NCBI RefSeq assembly: GCF_024721175.1
Contig: NZ_CP099401.1
Location: 434,001 to 498,000, forward strand
Length of the DNA stretch: 64,000 nucleotides
Source of the DNA: Rhizobium sp. Pop5
Lineage (GTDB): Bacteria > Pseudomonadota > Alphaproteobacteria > Rhizobiales > Rhizobiaceae
Direction: 5' to 3'
Numbering within the stretch: the stretch's first letter is position 1; the number at the start of each line of letters is the position of its first letter. The notes beneath the pieces are model-generated. The model was not told the origin of the DNA, did no database searches, and worked only from the letters and a program-made list of their open reading frames with translations. The position numbers and the translations under genes are program-made. Of this stretch, positions 44,378 to 53,233 are shown one piece after another.

Positions 44378-45097
44378 ATGGCTTCGCCGATACACGCAAC
44401 TGATGATAGTGCAACATTTCAAGAAACTGACGTAATTTCCGGAAATCTGCTTTCCAACGATTCTTCCGACAACGGCCACCTGTTCCTGCGCGCCTTCGAC
44501 GGCGAAAGCGTCGGTGCCAAGCAGGGCAACAACCAGGTTACTGAGATCCATGGCGATTTCGGTACCTTCTTCGTCAAGCCGGACGGCAGCTACACCTATG
44601 TCCTGAGCGACGCCGCCAAGATCGGCTTCACCAATGGTGAGACACTGGTCGAAAAGGTTTCGTACAAGATCTCCGACGGCGCCGGTCACACCGACGTCGG
44701 CATGTTCACCCTGAACATCCAGGGCGTAACCCAGATCAAGCCGGTCGCTGTCGAAGATACCTTCAACTTCACCGAAGGTAGCGCTCTTAGCGGTAACGTT
44801 CTGGCCAACGACATTGCTGGCGACAACGGCAAGCTCATCCTCCGTCAGTTCCTCAACACGAAGGTAAACGGTGCGACTGACGCCGTCACCGACGTCGCTG
44901 GCACGTACGGCACGTTCCACGTCAAGGCGGATGGCTCGTTCACCTACGAACTGACCTCGGATATCGCTGCCGGCGATCATGTCACGGAAGTTCTCCGTTA
45001 CTACAAAATCTCCGATGGCGAAGGCCACACGGACTCTGCCAAGGTGACGCTGAACATCACCGGCACGGATTTTGATGCTACCCATTTCCCCGTCTGA
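44378..45097 (+). CDS. rapA: RapA-like secreted adhesin with two cadherin-like (Ra/CHDL) domains
   Basis: A 239-residue acidic protein with no N-terminal signal peptide. It is two homologous repeats (about 6-112 and 118-230). Each has a TDDSATFQETD / VEDTFNFTEGS start, then SGNLLSND / SGNVLAND, then GTFFVKPDGSYTYVL / GTFHVKADGSFTYEL, and KISDGAGHTD / KISDGEGHTD. This is the layout of rhizobial Rap adhesins: small calcium-binding proteins exported by the PrsDE type I system, found at the cell pole, with RapA2 known to bind the acidic exopolysaccharide. TTAGGAGAGAG precedes the ATG. The secretion machinery is not in this window. Which Rap paralogue it is cannot be settled here. Confidence 0.87.
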   Translation: MASPIHATDDSATFQETDVISGNLLSNDSSDNGHLFLRAFDGESVGAKQGNNQVTEIHGDFGTFFVKPDGSYTYVLSDAAKIGFTNGETLVEKVSYKISDGAGHTDVGMFTLNIQGVTQIKPVAVEDTFNFTEGSALSGNVLANDIAGDNGKLILRQFLNTKVNGATDAVTDVAGTYGTFHVKADGSFTYELTSDIAAGDHVTEVLRYYKISDGEGHTDSAKVTLNITGTDFDATHFPV

Positions 45098-45123
45098 GTG
45101 ACGACGGTAGATCAGTGAGCTAG

Positions 45124-45158
45124 GACGCCCGCCGAGCCATCGGCGGGCGTCTTCGCTT
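45124..45158 (+). terminator. terminator after the rapA-like gene
   Basis: A perfect 12-bp stem (GACGCCCGCCGA at 45124-45135, loop GCCA, TCGGCGGGCGTC at 45140-45151) is followed by TTCGCTTATT, a short imperfect T-rich tail. Confidence 0.7.
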
Positions 45159-45264
45159 ATTACCTATCTTGATGCATTGCCTGGTACGGTATTGATCTAA
45201 CTCTTTTTAGCTAGTTCTTATAAAATACTGCGAGGCGTAGTCTTCATGTTCGGAGGACAAGCCC

Positions 45265-45453
45265 TTGACCGAACATGTCGAACCCAAACAAATCGCAACG
45301 GACGATCTGCTGAAGGTCTGGTCCGTTACCGAATATTGCGCTCGCCATCAAATAGATGCCGAAGAGCAGGTGCTGCTGCTCAGGCTTTTCGGACCATTCG
45401 CGACAGCCTGTGAACTGCTCCACAATGCCAAGCGTTCGCCGCGTTTCAGATGA
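45265..45453 (+). CDS. small protein of unknown function (62 residues, TTG start)
   Basis: Starts at TTG with GGAGGA seven bases upstream. The protein has a compact helical core, VTEYCARHQIDAEEQVLLLR and FATACELLHNAKRSP. I do not know its family; its size and mix of charges would suit a small regulator. It lies alone between the adhesin and a LuxR-type regulator. Confidence 0.65.
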   Translation: MTEHVEPKQIATDDLLKVWSVTEYCARHQIDAEEQVLLLRLFGPFATACELLHNAKRSPRFR

Positions 45454-45637
45454 TGGGCATCACATCGTCCCCCAAGATCATTCACCCCCTCATTGGTGGC
45501 CACCTTCCCGTCCCCGGAATAGGCGCGCGGATCGCCTCGATCGGGTCTTGCCTCGCCTTGGACAGTGATGAAACAATCTACATGTAGCGATCGTCCCAAT
45601 TGGCGGAACCGTCATCATGAAAACGGGAGCGGCTGAT

Positions 45638-46825
45638 ATGGATCATGTCGACATCATTGACACGGTCTATCAGGCTGCGGCCCGGTCCGAGCTCTGGCCG
45701 AATGCGCTGTGCTCGATCGTCGATTACGTCGGCGCGGTCGGTGGGAATATCGTCTATCAGTCGCCTGACGGCCGCGGCAGCTTTTTAATCCCAGGCCGGA
45801 TGCGCGACGATTTGAACACGCTTTACCTCCGGCGTTACACGTCCAACCCCTATGCCCGCGCATTCGAGAAGGTGAAGCCGGGCGAAATCGCGATCGGCAA
45901 CACGCTGATCGATGCCGAGGCCGTCCGGCATTCGGCCTTTTATGCCGATATCTGTGAACCTCAGGACATCTTCAACCAGCTCTTCCTACCGCATGCCAGC
46001 CTGCATGAGCGCGGAGGCATCGGTGGTGTCGCCCTTTTCCTGTCTCGCCGGCAGGATGAGCATGTTGCCGAGGCGGCAGCTCGGCTGAAGCTGCTCAGCC
46101 CGCATCTGACGCGCGCGATCGATCTTTCTTTTCAAATGAGTCGGATCGCCCGCGCACCCGAATTGTCGCAAAGATTGATCGATGCCATTGCCGACGCGGC
46201 CGTGCTGATCGACGGGCGCGGTGCGATCCTTCTTCTGAATAAGGCGGCCGAGGCACTGATTCGGCGGGCCGATGGCATTTTCCTCAGCCGATCCGAAAGA
46301 CCGTCGCTTGCCGCCCACATCTCCGAAAGCTCCCTGCGCCTGGCGACCGCCGTCCATCAGGCTCTGATGATTGCCAATGGCGAAGACACGCCTTTCGAAG
46401 GAGCGTTGTCGATCTCTCGGCCATCGGGTTTGCCACCGTATCTGGTGATGGTCACGCCGCTTGCACCGGCGGCGGTTTCCATCTGGGACGCGGTCGACGG
46501 TGGGGCACGTGTCCTCATTCATATCGTCGATCCGGAGGCGAAGACACGCCGGCAGGCGCAACAGCTACAGCGCATCTTCGGCCTCACGGAAGCCGAAACG
46601 CGGGTTGCAGCGCTAATCGGCAGCGGGATGAATCTGCCTGAGATTGCCCAGGCTCTCGGCATTTCCTCCAATACGGTGAAAACACATACCGGCCGATGCT
46701 TCGGTAAAACCGGGGTGCGGTCCCAGGCAGCGCTTGCCAGGCTGATCGCCTCGATTCCGATCGCTGAAAGGCAAGCGCCGCCGCCGGTCCGGACAGATGG
46801 AAAGAGCCTTCCGCGGGAATCGTGA
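45638..46825 (+). CDS. LuxR-type transcriptional regulator with N-terminal sensor region
   Basis: A 395-residue protein. The C-terminal LuxR helix-turn-helix (about 320-380) includes FGLTEAETRVAALIGSGMN and IAQALGISSNTVKTHTGRCF. The central part (about 180-290) looks like a PAS-type fold. There is no receiver domain, so it is not a response regulator. I start at the ATG with GGGAG eight bases before; another in-frame ATG is seven codons upstream with a weaker site. Targets unknown. Confidence 0.82.
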   Translation: MDHVDIIDTVYQAAARSELWPNALCSIVDYVGAVGGNIVYQSPDGRGSFLIPGRMRDDLNTLYLRRYTSNPYARAFEKVKPGEIAIGNTLIDAEAVRHSAFYADICEPQDIFNQLFLPHASLHERGGIGGVALFLSRRQDEHVAEAAARLKLLSPHLTRAIDLSFQMSRIARAPELSQRLIDAIADAAVLIDGRGAILLLNKAAEALIRRADGIFLSRSERPSLAAHISESSLRLATAVHQALMIANGEDTPFEGALSISRPSGLPPYLVMVTPLAPAAVSIWDAVDGGARVLIHIVDPEAKTRRQAQQLQRIFGLTEAETRVAALIGSGMNLPEIAQALGISSNTVKTHTGRCFGKTGVRSQAALARLIASIPIAERQAPPPVRTDGKSLPRES

Positions 46826-46927
46826 ATTAGAAAGCCCGCTCCACGATCCCGTTGGATCTCGGCGATTTCCTGAATTGTTCCTCATCCTCTGCACAAAAAC
46901 TGCAATTCGGCGCGGCATCTTCCCGCC

Positions 46928-47122
46928 ATGAGTAAGAACGACATCCCGCCCCGCATCACCCTGCCGGCCTTGCCGGATCGCCTGCGCAATGACGGGTGGT
47001 GGCTAGCGCAGGACAGCGAGCGTCGGGGTGCGCCTGCCGCGGCGAAGCAGGTCGTTATGCTCATCGAAACCGAAAAGCGGCATCTGCGAGAGGAGCAGCA
47101 ATGGATATATCAGATACCTTGA
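46928..47122 (+). CDS. small protein of unknown function overlapping the membrane-protein gene
   Basis: A 64-residue protein beginning MSKNDIPPRITLPALPDRLR and ending EQQWIYQIP. The helical middle KQVVMLIETEKRHLREE looks protein-like. It overlaps the start of the next gene by 22 bases, which suggests coupled translation. The ribosome site is weak. The family is not recognised. Confidence 0.55.
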   Translation: MSKNDIPPRITLPALPDRLRNDGWWLAQDSERRGAPAAAKQVVMLIETEKRHLREEQQWIYQIP

Positions 47123-48591
47123 CGGGACCGATGCCCATCAGGCGTGGCAACGGCCCGATTGCCGGCCTGTTCGCGCTCGTTGCGCTTGCGGACTTTCTGA
47201 TTTTTGATAAGGCGCCTGGGATAAACCTTCTCCTCTTTGCCTTCGCCGTCTGTACCGGCATTTTGCTCTCGGCTCCCAAGAGGCCATCGCCTTTGACGGC
47301 GGTTTTCCTGCTGATTTTCTTGACGCTGGCTTCGGCGCCCTTGCTGGAGGCCCCCTCGCTGGCGGGTTTTGCCCTTTGTCTCGGGGCGCTGATGTTGGTT
47401 GCCCTCGTCGCGGCCAGGCTGATCCCCGGTCGCCTCACAAGCCTGCCCTTCGTGTTTTTCCGTTTCATCCTCGTCATTCCCCTGCGGCTCGCGGAGGATT
47501 GCTGGAAACATGGCGCCACGCCGGCCAAACATTTCTCCTTCGCGAGGGTCAGGCAGAGCGTCGGTCTCTGGGTCATGCCGCTCGTTCTCGCAGCGGTTTT
47601 CGTGTCTCTCTTTGCGGCTGCGAACCCGCTTATCGAGATTGCGCTGCGCAGCATTGATTTTGCCATCCTCCTGCAATTCCTCGATCTTTGGCGGATCGGC
47701 TTCTGGATAACGGTCGCCATCATCGTCTGGGCGATGTTCCGGCCGCGTCTGAAGCGCCGCTCTGTGCGGTCGCAGACCGACAGGGCTTTCATGGTCGTGC
47801 CCGCCAGAAATGCACCGCTCGGGCATGCCTCGCTGTTGCGCTCGCTCGCCCTGTTCAACGCGGTTTTTGCCGTGCAGACGCTTCTCGATCTCGTCTATCT
47901 CTGGGGCGGCGCTGATCTGCCCGATCACATGAGCCATGCCGAATATGCGCATCGCGGCGCCTATCCCCTGATCGCGACAGCGCTTCTTGCCGCCGGCTTC
48001 GTCCTCATCGCCATGCGGCGCGGCGGGCCTGGCGATCACAGTGCGCTGATCCGCGGCCTCGTCCACGCCTGGATCGGCCAGAACGTTCTTCTCTGCCTGT
48101 CGTCGATGCTGCGGCTCGGGCTCTACGTTGAAGTCTATTCGCTGACGGAACTGCGCGTCGCCGCCGGCGTCTGGATGGGTCTCGTCGCCATCGGGCTTAT
48201 CCTGATCCTGCTGCGCATTCTGCTCAAACGCTCCAACGAGTGGCTGATCGCCGCCAACCTCGTCTCCCTGGTTGCTGTGCTCTACGTCAGCGCTTTCATC
48301 GATATCCCGGCTTTCATCGCCCGCTTCAATGTCGTTCACAGTCAGGAAATCAGCCAGGAAGGCCCGCCGCTCGACCTGGATTATCTCTCCTCGCTGGGTC
48401 CGTCCGTCATTCCGGCGCTCGATCTCTATCTCCTCAAGCTGCCGGACCGGCTGATCGACCAGAGGACCCGGGCGATGACAGTTCGGTACTACCTCTCCAC
48501 GAATTTCGAAATGCGCCGGCGTGACTGGCGGAACTGGACCTTCCGGGCGGCGCGGCTGGAGAACTATCTTCTGGATCCCATTGCAAGATAG
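47101..48591 (+). CDS. polytopic membrane protein, DUF4173-like
   Basis: A 496-residue membrane protein with about eleven hydrophobic segments spread over the first 440 residues. The soluble tail ends RRDWRNWTFRAARLENYL. AGGAG lies before the ATG. It resembles DUF4173/DUF4153 proteins of unknown role, which often sit with two-component systems. It is followed after 47 bases by a response regulator and sensor kinase. A signal-input or transport role is possible; not established. Confidence 0.75.
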   Translation: MDISDTLTGPMPIRRGNGPIAGLFALVALADFLIFDKAPGINLLLFAFAVCTGILLSAPKRPSPLTAVFLLIFLTLASAPLLEAPSLAGFALCLGALMLVALVAARLIPGRLTSLPFVFFRFILVIPLRLAEDCWKHGATPAKHFSFARVRQSVGLWVMPLVLAAVFVSLFAAANPLIEIALRSIDFAILLQFLDLWRIGFWITVAIIVWAMFRPRLKRRSVRSQTDRAFMVVPARNAPLGHASLLRSLALFNAVFAVQTLLDLVYLWGGADLPDHMSHAEYAHRGAYPLIATALLAAGFVLIAMRRGGPGDHSALIRGLVHAWIGQNVLLCLSSMLRLGLYVEVYSLTELRVAAGVWMGLVAIGLILILLRILLKRSNEWLIAANLVSLVAVLYVSAFIDIPAFIARFNVVHSQEISQEGPPLDLDYLSSLGPSVIPALDLYLLKLPDRLIDQRTRAMTVRYYLSTNFEMRRRDWRNWTFRAARLENYLLDPIAR

Positions 48592-48638
48592 AACGAGAAC
48601 GATAACAACAGGCACGACAAACCAACGCAGGACTGGCA

Positions 48639-49343
48639 ATGGCGCCGCGCATTCTCGTCGTCGACGACGAACCTCACATCCGCGATGTGATCTGCTTTGC
48701 CCTCGATCGCGCCGGTCTCGTATCGGCGGTGGCTCGCAACGGCACCGAAGCGATGGCGGCCTTCCGCCGCGGCAATCTCGATCTCATCATTCTCGATATT
48801 GGCATGCCTGACATGGACGGTCTGGATGTCTGCCAGCAGATCCGCAAGACTTCGGGCCTGCCGATCCTGTTTCTTTCGGCGCGCGACGAGGAGATCGACA
48901 GGGTGTTGGGTCTCGAAATCGGCGGGGACGACTATGTCACCAAACCTTTCAGCCCACGCGAACTCGTCGCGAGGGTAAAGGCCATCCTGAAGCGTAGCGG
49001 CAGTGAAACAGAACCCGACAGACGACACGCCACCCTGGTTGCCGGCGACCTCAGCCTCGATCGCCGCGGCAGGACGGTCATGTTCGGCGATAATGCCATC
49101 GCTGTGACAGCGCTGGAATTCGCCATCCTCGACGCATTGCTGTCACATCAGGATATGGTCTTCAGTCGCGAACAGCTGATGGAAGCGGCCTATGGTCCGA
49201 ACACCTATGTCTCCGACCGGACGATCGACAGCCATATCCGCAATATCAGGGCCAAATTCGTCGCCGCCGGCGGTTCCGGGGTTATCGCAACCGTTCACGG
49301 TATCGGCTTCAAGCTCGGCGGCGACGTCGGGAGGAAGGCCTGA
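48639..49343 (+). CDS. OmpR-family response regulator
   Basis: A 234-residue regulator. The receiver has the acidic pair in VVDDEPH, phospho-acceptor Asp in LIILDIGMPDMDG and Lys in YVTKPFSPRE. The C-terminal winged helix (about 135-228) has VTALEFAILDALL and YVSDRTIDSHIRNIRAKF. Its stop overlaps the kinase start by one base (TGATG). The pair resembles CreB/CreC-type systems, but I do not assign a name. Confidence 0.9.
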   Translation: MAPRILVVDDEPHIRDVICFALDRAGLVSAVARNGTEAMAAFRRGNLDLIILDIGMPDMDGLDVCQQIRKTSGLPILFLSARDEEIDRVLGLEIGGDDYVTKPFSPRELVARVKAILKRSGSETEPDRRHATLVAGDLSLDRRGRTVMFGDNAIAVTALEFAILDALLSHQDMVFSREQLMEAAYGPNTYVSDRTIDSHIRNIRAKFVAAGGSGVIATVHGIGFKLGGDVGRKA

Positions 49344-50365
49344 TGCCGGCGCCTAAAGTCCGTACGAAGTGGCGGCCGACCTTGGCGCTGATCGTCTATG
49401 CCGTGCTTTTGACCGTCATGACGCTGCCGATCCTGATCGTCGTCTGGTTTCGCGCCGTCGAGGCGAATTCGAACGGAATGGCGCCGACGGAAATCGGCGC
49501 CCTCGTCGTCGTCCTCCTGTTGACGCTCGGTGTTGCCTATGTGCTGACGCGCACCATTACCGGGCCCATCGACGCCCTGATCGCCCGCGCGGAAGAGATC
49601 GCCCGCGGCGGCAAGGCGGCGATCCGGCCGCTCGAAAGCCACGGAACGCGCGAGATTGCGGTGCTATCGCAAAGCTTCCTCGATCTCGCGGGGAAACTGG
49701 TCGATCGTACCGAATATGTCCGCTCCTTTGCCGCTCACGTCTCTCATGAGCTGAAGTCGCCGCTGACAGCTATCCGCGGTGCGGCGGAGCTTTTGCGCGA
49801 CGATGACGGCGAGCGGCAGATGACGAAAGCGCAGCGCCTGCATTTTCTCGACAATATCGTCGCCGACGCGGTGCGGCTGGACGCATTGCTGCAGCGGCTG
49901 AGAGAGCTTGCGCAAGCGGAAACACCTTTGGCCGAGGGCCAGATCAGCGTCGCGGACATCGTATCCTTGCTGCGTGGGCGATTTCCCGCCCTCGAGATAT
50001 CAGGCGCAGGCGACATGGCAATATCGGTTTCTCTTCCCCAGGAAGCAGCCGGAATCGTCTTTGCCAACCTTGCCGAAAACGCCCTGCAGCACGGCGCCAC
50101 GATGTTGGAACTCGCAGTGTCGGTCGATACCCGAACGGCCGTCATTCTTGTCCGCGACGACGGCAGCGGCATTTCCGAGGCAAATTGCGAGCGTGTTTTT
50201 CAGCCGTTCTTCTCGACCCGACGCGAACAGGGCGGCACGGGCATGGGTCTCGGCATCGTCCGCGCCATGCTGAGCTCTCATGGCGGCACGATCCACCTTC
50301 GGCAGACGACCGGCACCGGCGCCGAGTTCGAAATCACCCTCCCCGCCCAATCCACGCGCGGCTGA
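49343..50365 (+). CDS. sensor histidine kinase with no sizeable periplasmic domain
   Basis: A 340-residue kinase. Two membrane helices (about 13-35 and 48-70) leave only a dozen or so residues outside. A HAMP linker (about 70-120) follows. The HisKA motif is HVSHELKSPLTAIRGAAELL with the phospho-His, then the N box FANLAENALQHG, and G boxes DDGSGI and GTGMGLGI. The lack of a sensor domain suggests the signal comes through the membrane or from the polytopic partner encoded just upstream. Confidence 0.9.
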   Translation: MPAPKVRTKWRPTLALIVYAVLLTVMTLPILIVVWFRAVEANSNGMAPTEIGALVVVLLLTLGVAYVLTRTITGPIDALIARAEEIARGGKAAIRPLESHGTREIAVLSQSFLDLAGKLVDRTEYVRSFAAHVSHELKSPLTAIRGAAELLRDDDGERQMTKAQRLHFLDNIVADAVRLDALLQRLRELAQAETPLAEGQISVADIVSLLRGRFPALEISGAGDMAISVSLPQEAAGIVFANLAENALQHGATMLELAVSVDTRTAVILVRDDGSGISEANCERVFQPFFSTRREQGGTGMGLGIVRAMLSSHGGTIHLRQTTGTGAEFEITLPAQSTRG

Positions 50366-50388
50366 GGCAGAGCCCTCGAATTGAGCCG

Positions 50389-51027
50389 TCAGCTTTTCAG
50401 GTAGCTGACGACAGCGTCGGCGATCATTCCACGATGGCGTTCGATAGTTTCGCCCTCGGAGAGATTACGCCGGAAGATCGTGCCGAACGTGTAGCGGTTC
50501 GAAACGCGAAAGAAGCAGAAGGCGCTGATCATCATATGGATGTCGATCGGATCGGCCTTGCGCCGGAAGACGCCCTGGTCGAAGCCGCGCTCCAGAATGC
50601 CGGCGATAGTCTCGATGATGGAGACGTTGAGATCGCGGATCGCCTCCGAGCGCAGCATATGCGCAGCGTGATGGATATTCTCGATGCTGACGAGGCGGAC
50701 GAAGTCGGGATTGGCCTCATCGTGATCGAAGGTCGTAGAAATCAGCGTCCGTAACGCCGCCTCCGGCTCGAGATTGGAGAGATGCAGATCGGATTCCAGC
50801 GAGCGGATCTTGCGATAGGACTGTTCGAGGACGGCGAGGTAGAGCCCCTCCTTGCTGCCGAAATAATAATAGATCATCCGCTTCGAGGTGCGCGTCTTCT
50901 CGGCGATCGAGTCGACGCGGGCGCCGGCCAGCCCATGGGTCGAGAATTCCTCGGTGGCGACGAGGAGAATATCCTCCTTCGTCTGCTGTGGATCATTCTT
51001 TCGGCCGTTTTCGCCCCGTTCCGCCAT
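50389..51027 (-). CDS. TetR family transcriptional regulator
   Basis: A 212-residue repressor with the TetR helix-turn-helix (LLVATEEFSTHGLAGARVDSIA, about 21-43; RTSKRMIYYYFGSKEGLY, about 46-63) and an all-helical ligand domain. It diverges from the TRAP/shikimate operon, and a palindrome lies exactly in the operon's promoter, so it is the likely local repressor. Confidence 0.88.
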   Translation of the reverse strand: MAERGENGRKNDPQQTKEDILLVATEEFSTHGLAGARVDSIAEKTRTSKRMIYYYFGSKEGLYLAVLEQSYRKIRSLESDLHLSNLEPEAALRTLISTTFDHDEANPDFVRLVSIENIHHAAHMLRSEAIRDLNVSIIETIAGILERGFDQGVFRRKADPIDIHMMISAFCFFRVSNRYTFGTIFRRNLSEGETIERHRGMIADAVVSYLKS

Positions 51028-51163
51028 AAGTCTGATGACCGCTCTTTCTAATCTCTTGCTTTATCTATCGAATTTCGGCGTTCGGCTGCATGTGAAGCAA
51101 ATGCTTCAGTCTGCGTGCCCGTCAGTCTTATTCACGTTGGCGGCATGTTTCAATAGATGTCGC

Positions 51164-51192
51164 TTGACATACGAACTAGTTAGTACATTTTG
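51164..51192 (+). promoter_or_regulatory. TRAP operon promoter with embedded TetR-type operator
   Basis: A consensus -35 box TTGACA (51164-51169) and a possible -10 (ATTTTG, 51187-51192) are 17 bases apart. The spacer is almost wholly an operator: TACGAACTAGTTAGTA (51170-51185) is a 16-base palindrome with a single symmetry break and the perfect core AACTAGTT. A bound repressor would block polymerase. Confidence 0.65.
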
Positions 51193-51307
51193 AGGAGGCG
51201 AACAGCGGAGGGGTTGATCGCAACGGCAATACCTCGGTTAAGACGCGCATTGGCGTGTCTGAGGACGGTCGGCCGGCAGAAGCAAGGCCACGCTTGGGGA
51301 GGAGCGC

Positions 51308-51871
51308 ATGACCCGCATCATCGATTACTATTTCTTCGTGCTGAAGGTGACGATCGCCCTGCTGCTGGCGGCCATGGTGGTGCTCGTCTTCGGCAATGTC
51401 GTGCTTCGCTACGCCTTCAATCAGGGCATTACCTCCTCGGAGGAGCTGTCGCGCATTTTCTTCATATGGCTGACTTTCCTCGGCGCCGTTCTGGCGATGC
51501 GCGAGCACGCTCATCTCGGAGTGGATTCGCTGATCACGCGCCTCCCGAAACCTGTCGCCAAGCTCGCTGTGCTTCTCGGTTACGGCATGATGCTGGTCGC
51601 TACATGGCTGATGATCAGCGGCAGTTGGACCCAGACGCTGATCAATCTTCACGTCTCGGCCCCGGCGACCGGAATTTCGATGGGCGTCTTCTACGGCGCG
51701 GGGCTCGCCTTCGGCGTGCCGGCCCTTTTCATCCTGCTCTGGGACGCTTTCGCGATTGCGACCGATCGCATCGACGTGACGACCGCGGCACTTGTTCGTG
51801 ACAGCGAGGAGCAGGCGGCGCTCGAAGATCCAGCGCAGACGGCCTTTCCCGTTCTGAAGCCGAAGCATTGA
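51308..51871 (+). CDS. TRAP transporter small permease (DctQ type)
   Basis: A 187-residue protein with four membrane helices and the family motif SSEELSRIFFIWLTFLGAV (about 44-62). It joins the large permease and helps couple the binding protein. GGAGGAGC precedes the ATG. First gene of the run DctQ, DctM, DctP, shikimate dehydrogenase, dehydroshikimate dehydratase. Confidence 0.9.
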   Translation: MTRIIDYYFFVLKVTIALLLAAMVVLVFGNVVLRYAFNQGITSSEELSRIFFIWLTFLGAVLAMREHAHLGVDSLITRLPKPVAKLAVLLGYGMMLVATWLMISGSWTQTLINLHVSAPATGISMGVFYGAGLAFGVPALFILLWDAFAIATDRIDVTTAALVRDSEEQAALEDPAQTAFPVLKPKH

Positions 51872-51881
51872 GGAGCGCGCC

Positions 51882-53162
51882 ATGACCGTCACCATCTTCC
51901 TCGGCGCTCTTCTCGGCCCGATGGCGCTCGGCGTACCGATCGCCTTTGCCCTCATCATCACCGGTGTCGCGCTGATGATGTATCTTGGCATGTTCGACGC
52001 GCAGATCGTCGCGCAGAACGTGCTGAATGGCGCCGACAGCTTCCCGCTAATGGCCGTGCCCTTCTTCCTGCTTGCCGGCGAGGTGATGAATACCGGCGGC
52101 CTTTCGCGCCGCATCGTCAATCTCGCCATGGCCATGGTCGGGCATGTGCGCGGCGGCCTCGGCTTTGTCGCGATCTTCGCGGCCTGCGTTCTCTCCAGCC
52201 TTTCCGGTTCCGCCGTCGCCGATGCGGCAGCCCTCGGCGCCCTGCTCTTTCCGATGATGCTGAAATCGGGCCACGATCCGGCCCGTGCCGGCGGTCTGCT
52301 GGCTTCGGCCTCGATCATCGGCCCGATCATCCCGCCCTCGATCGGTTTCATCCTTTATGGCGTCATCGGCGGGGTCTCGATCACCAAGCTGTTTCTGGCC
52401 GGCATCTTTCCGGGCCTGATGATCGGTGCTGCCCTTTGCGTTACATGGCTGATCGTGGCACGCAAGGAACAGTTCGCCCTGCCGCCGAAACAAAGCGGCG
52501 CCGTACGGATGAAGGCGTTCGTCGAAAGCATCTGGGCGCTGATGCTTCCCGTCATCATCATCGTCGGCCTGAAATTCGGCGTGTTCACGCCGACCGAAGC
52601 CGGCGTCGTCGCGGCGGTCTATTCGCTCTTCGTGTCGATGGTCATTTATCGCGAATTGCCGCCGTCGCGGCTGTTCGAGGTCTTTGTCGCCGCTGCGAAA
52701 ATCACCTCGGTGGTGATGTTCCTCGTCGCCTGCGCCGCCGTTTCAGCCTGGCTGATCACAGTCGCCGACGTGCCCGGCGAGCTTGCGGCCCTCGTCGAGC
52801 CCCTCATGGGCAATCAGACGTTGCTCTTGCTTGCGATCATGGTGCTGATCGTTGTGGTCGGTACGGCCATGGACATGACGCCGACGATTCTCGTCATGAC
52901 GCCGGTGTTGATGCCCATCATCAAGCAGGCTGGGATCGACCCGATCTATTTCGGCGTGCTGTTCATCATCAACAATTCGATCGGGCTGATAACGCCGCCC
53001 GTCGGCACCGTGCTCAACGTCATTTGCGGCGTTTCCAAGCTCTCGATGGAAGAACTGATGAAGGGCGTCATCCCCTTCATGATCGCCGAACTGATCGTTC
53101 TGTTTCTGCTCGTTCTTTTCCCCGCGCTGGTGACCGCTCCGGTCGCCTGGTTCGGTCACTGA
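51882..53162 (+). CDS. TRAP transporter large permease (DctM type)
   Basis: A 426-residue protein with about twelve membrane segments. It has the DctM stretches LGVPIAFALIITGVALMMYLG, SGSAVADAAALGALLFPMM and IIPPSIGFILYGVIGGVSI. It carries out sodium-driven import. Ten bases after DctQ. Confidence 0.92.
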   Translation: MTVTIFLGALLGPMALGVPIAFALIITGVALMMYLGMFDAQIVAQNVLNGADSFPLMAVPFFLLAGEVMNTGGLSRRIVNLAMAMVGHVRGGLGFVAIFAACVLSSLSGSAVADAAALGALLFPMMLKSGHDPARAGGLLASASIIGPIIPPSIGFILYGVIGGVSITKLFLAGIFPGLMIGAALCVTWLIVARKEQFALPPKQSGAVRMKAFVESIWALMLPVIIIVGLKFGVFTPTEAGVVAAVYSLFVSMVIYRELPPSRLFEVFVAAAKITSVVMFLVACAAVSAWLITVADVPGELAALVEPLMGNQTLLLLAIMVLIVVVGTAMDMTPTILVMTPVLMPIIKQAGIDPIYFGVLFIINNSIGLITPPVGTVLNVICGVSKLSMEELMKGVIPFMIAELIVLFLLVLFPALVTAPVAWFGH

Positions 53163-53233
53163 ATTCGCCTGTCACGGCGATGGAATATCAACGCGGCCGG
53201 AGGGAGATGCCGGTCTTATCCTGGGAGGAAAAC

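Noticed and set aside
47110..48639. Minus-strand open frame of about 509 codons opposite the DUF4173-like gene
   Set aside because: Antisense shadow of a membrane protein; hydrophilic, repetitive composition rich in Glu, Arg and Gln.
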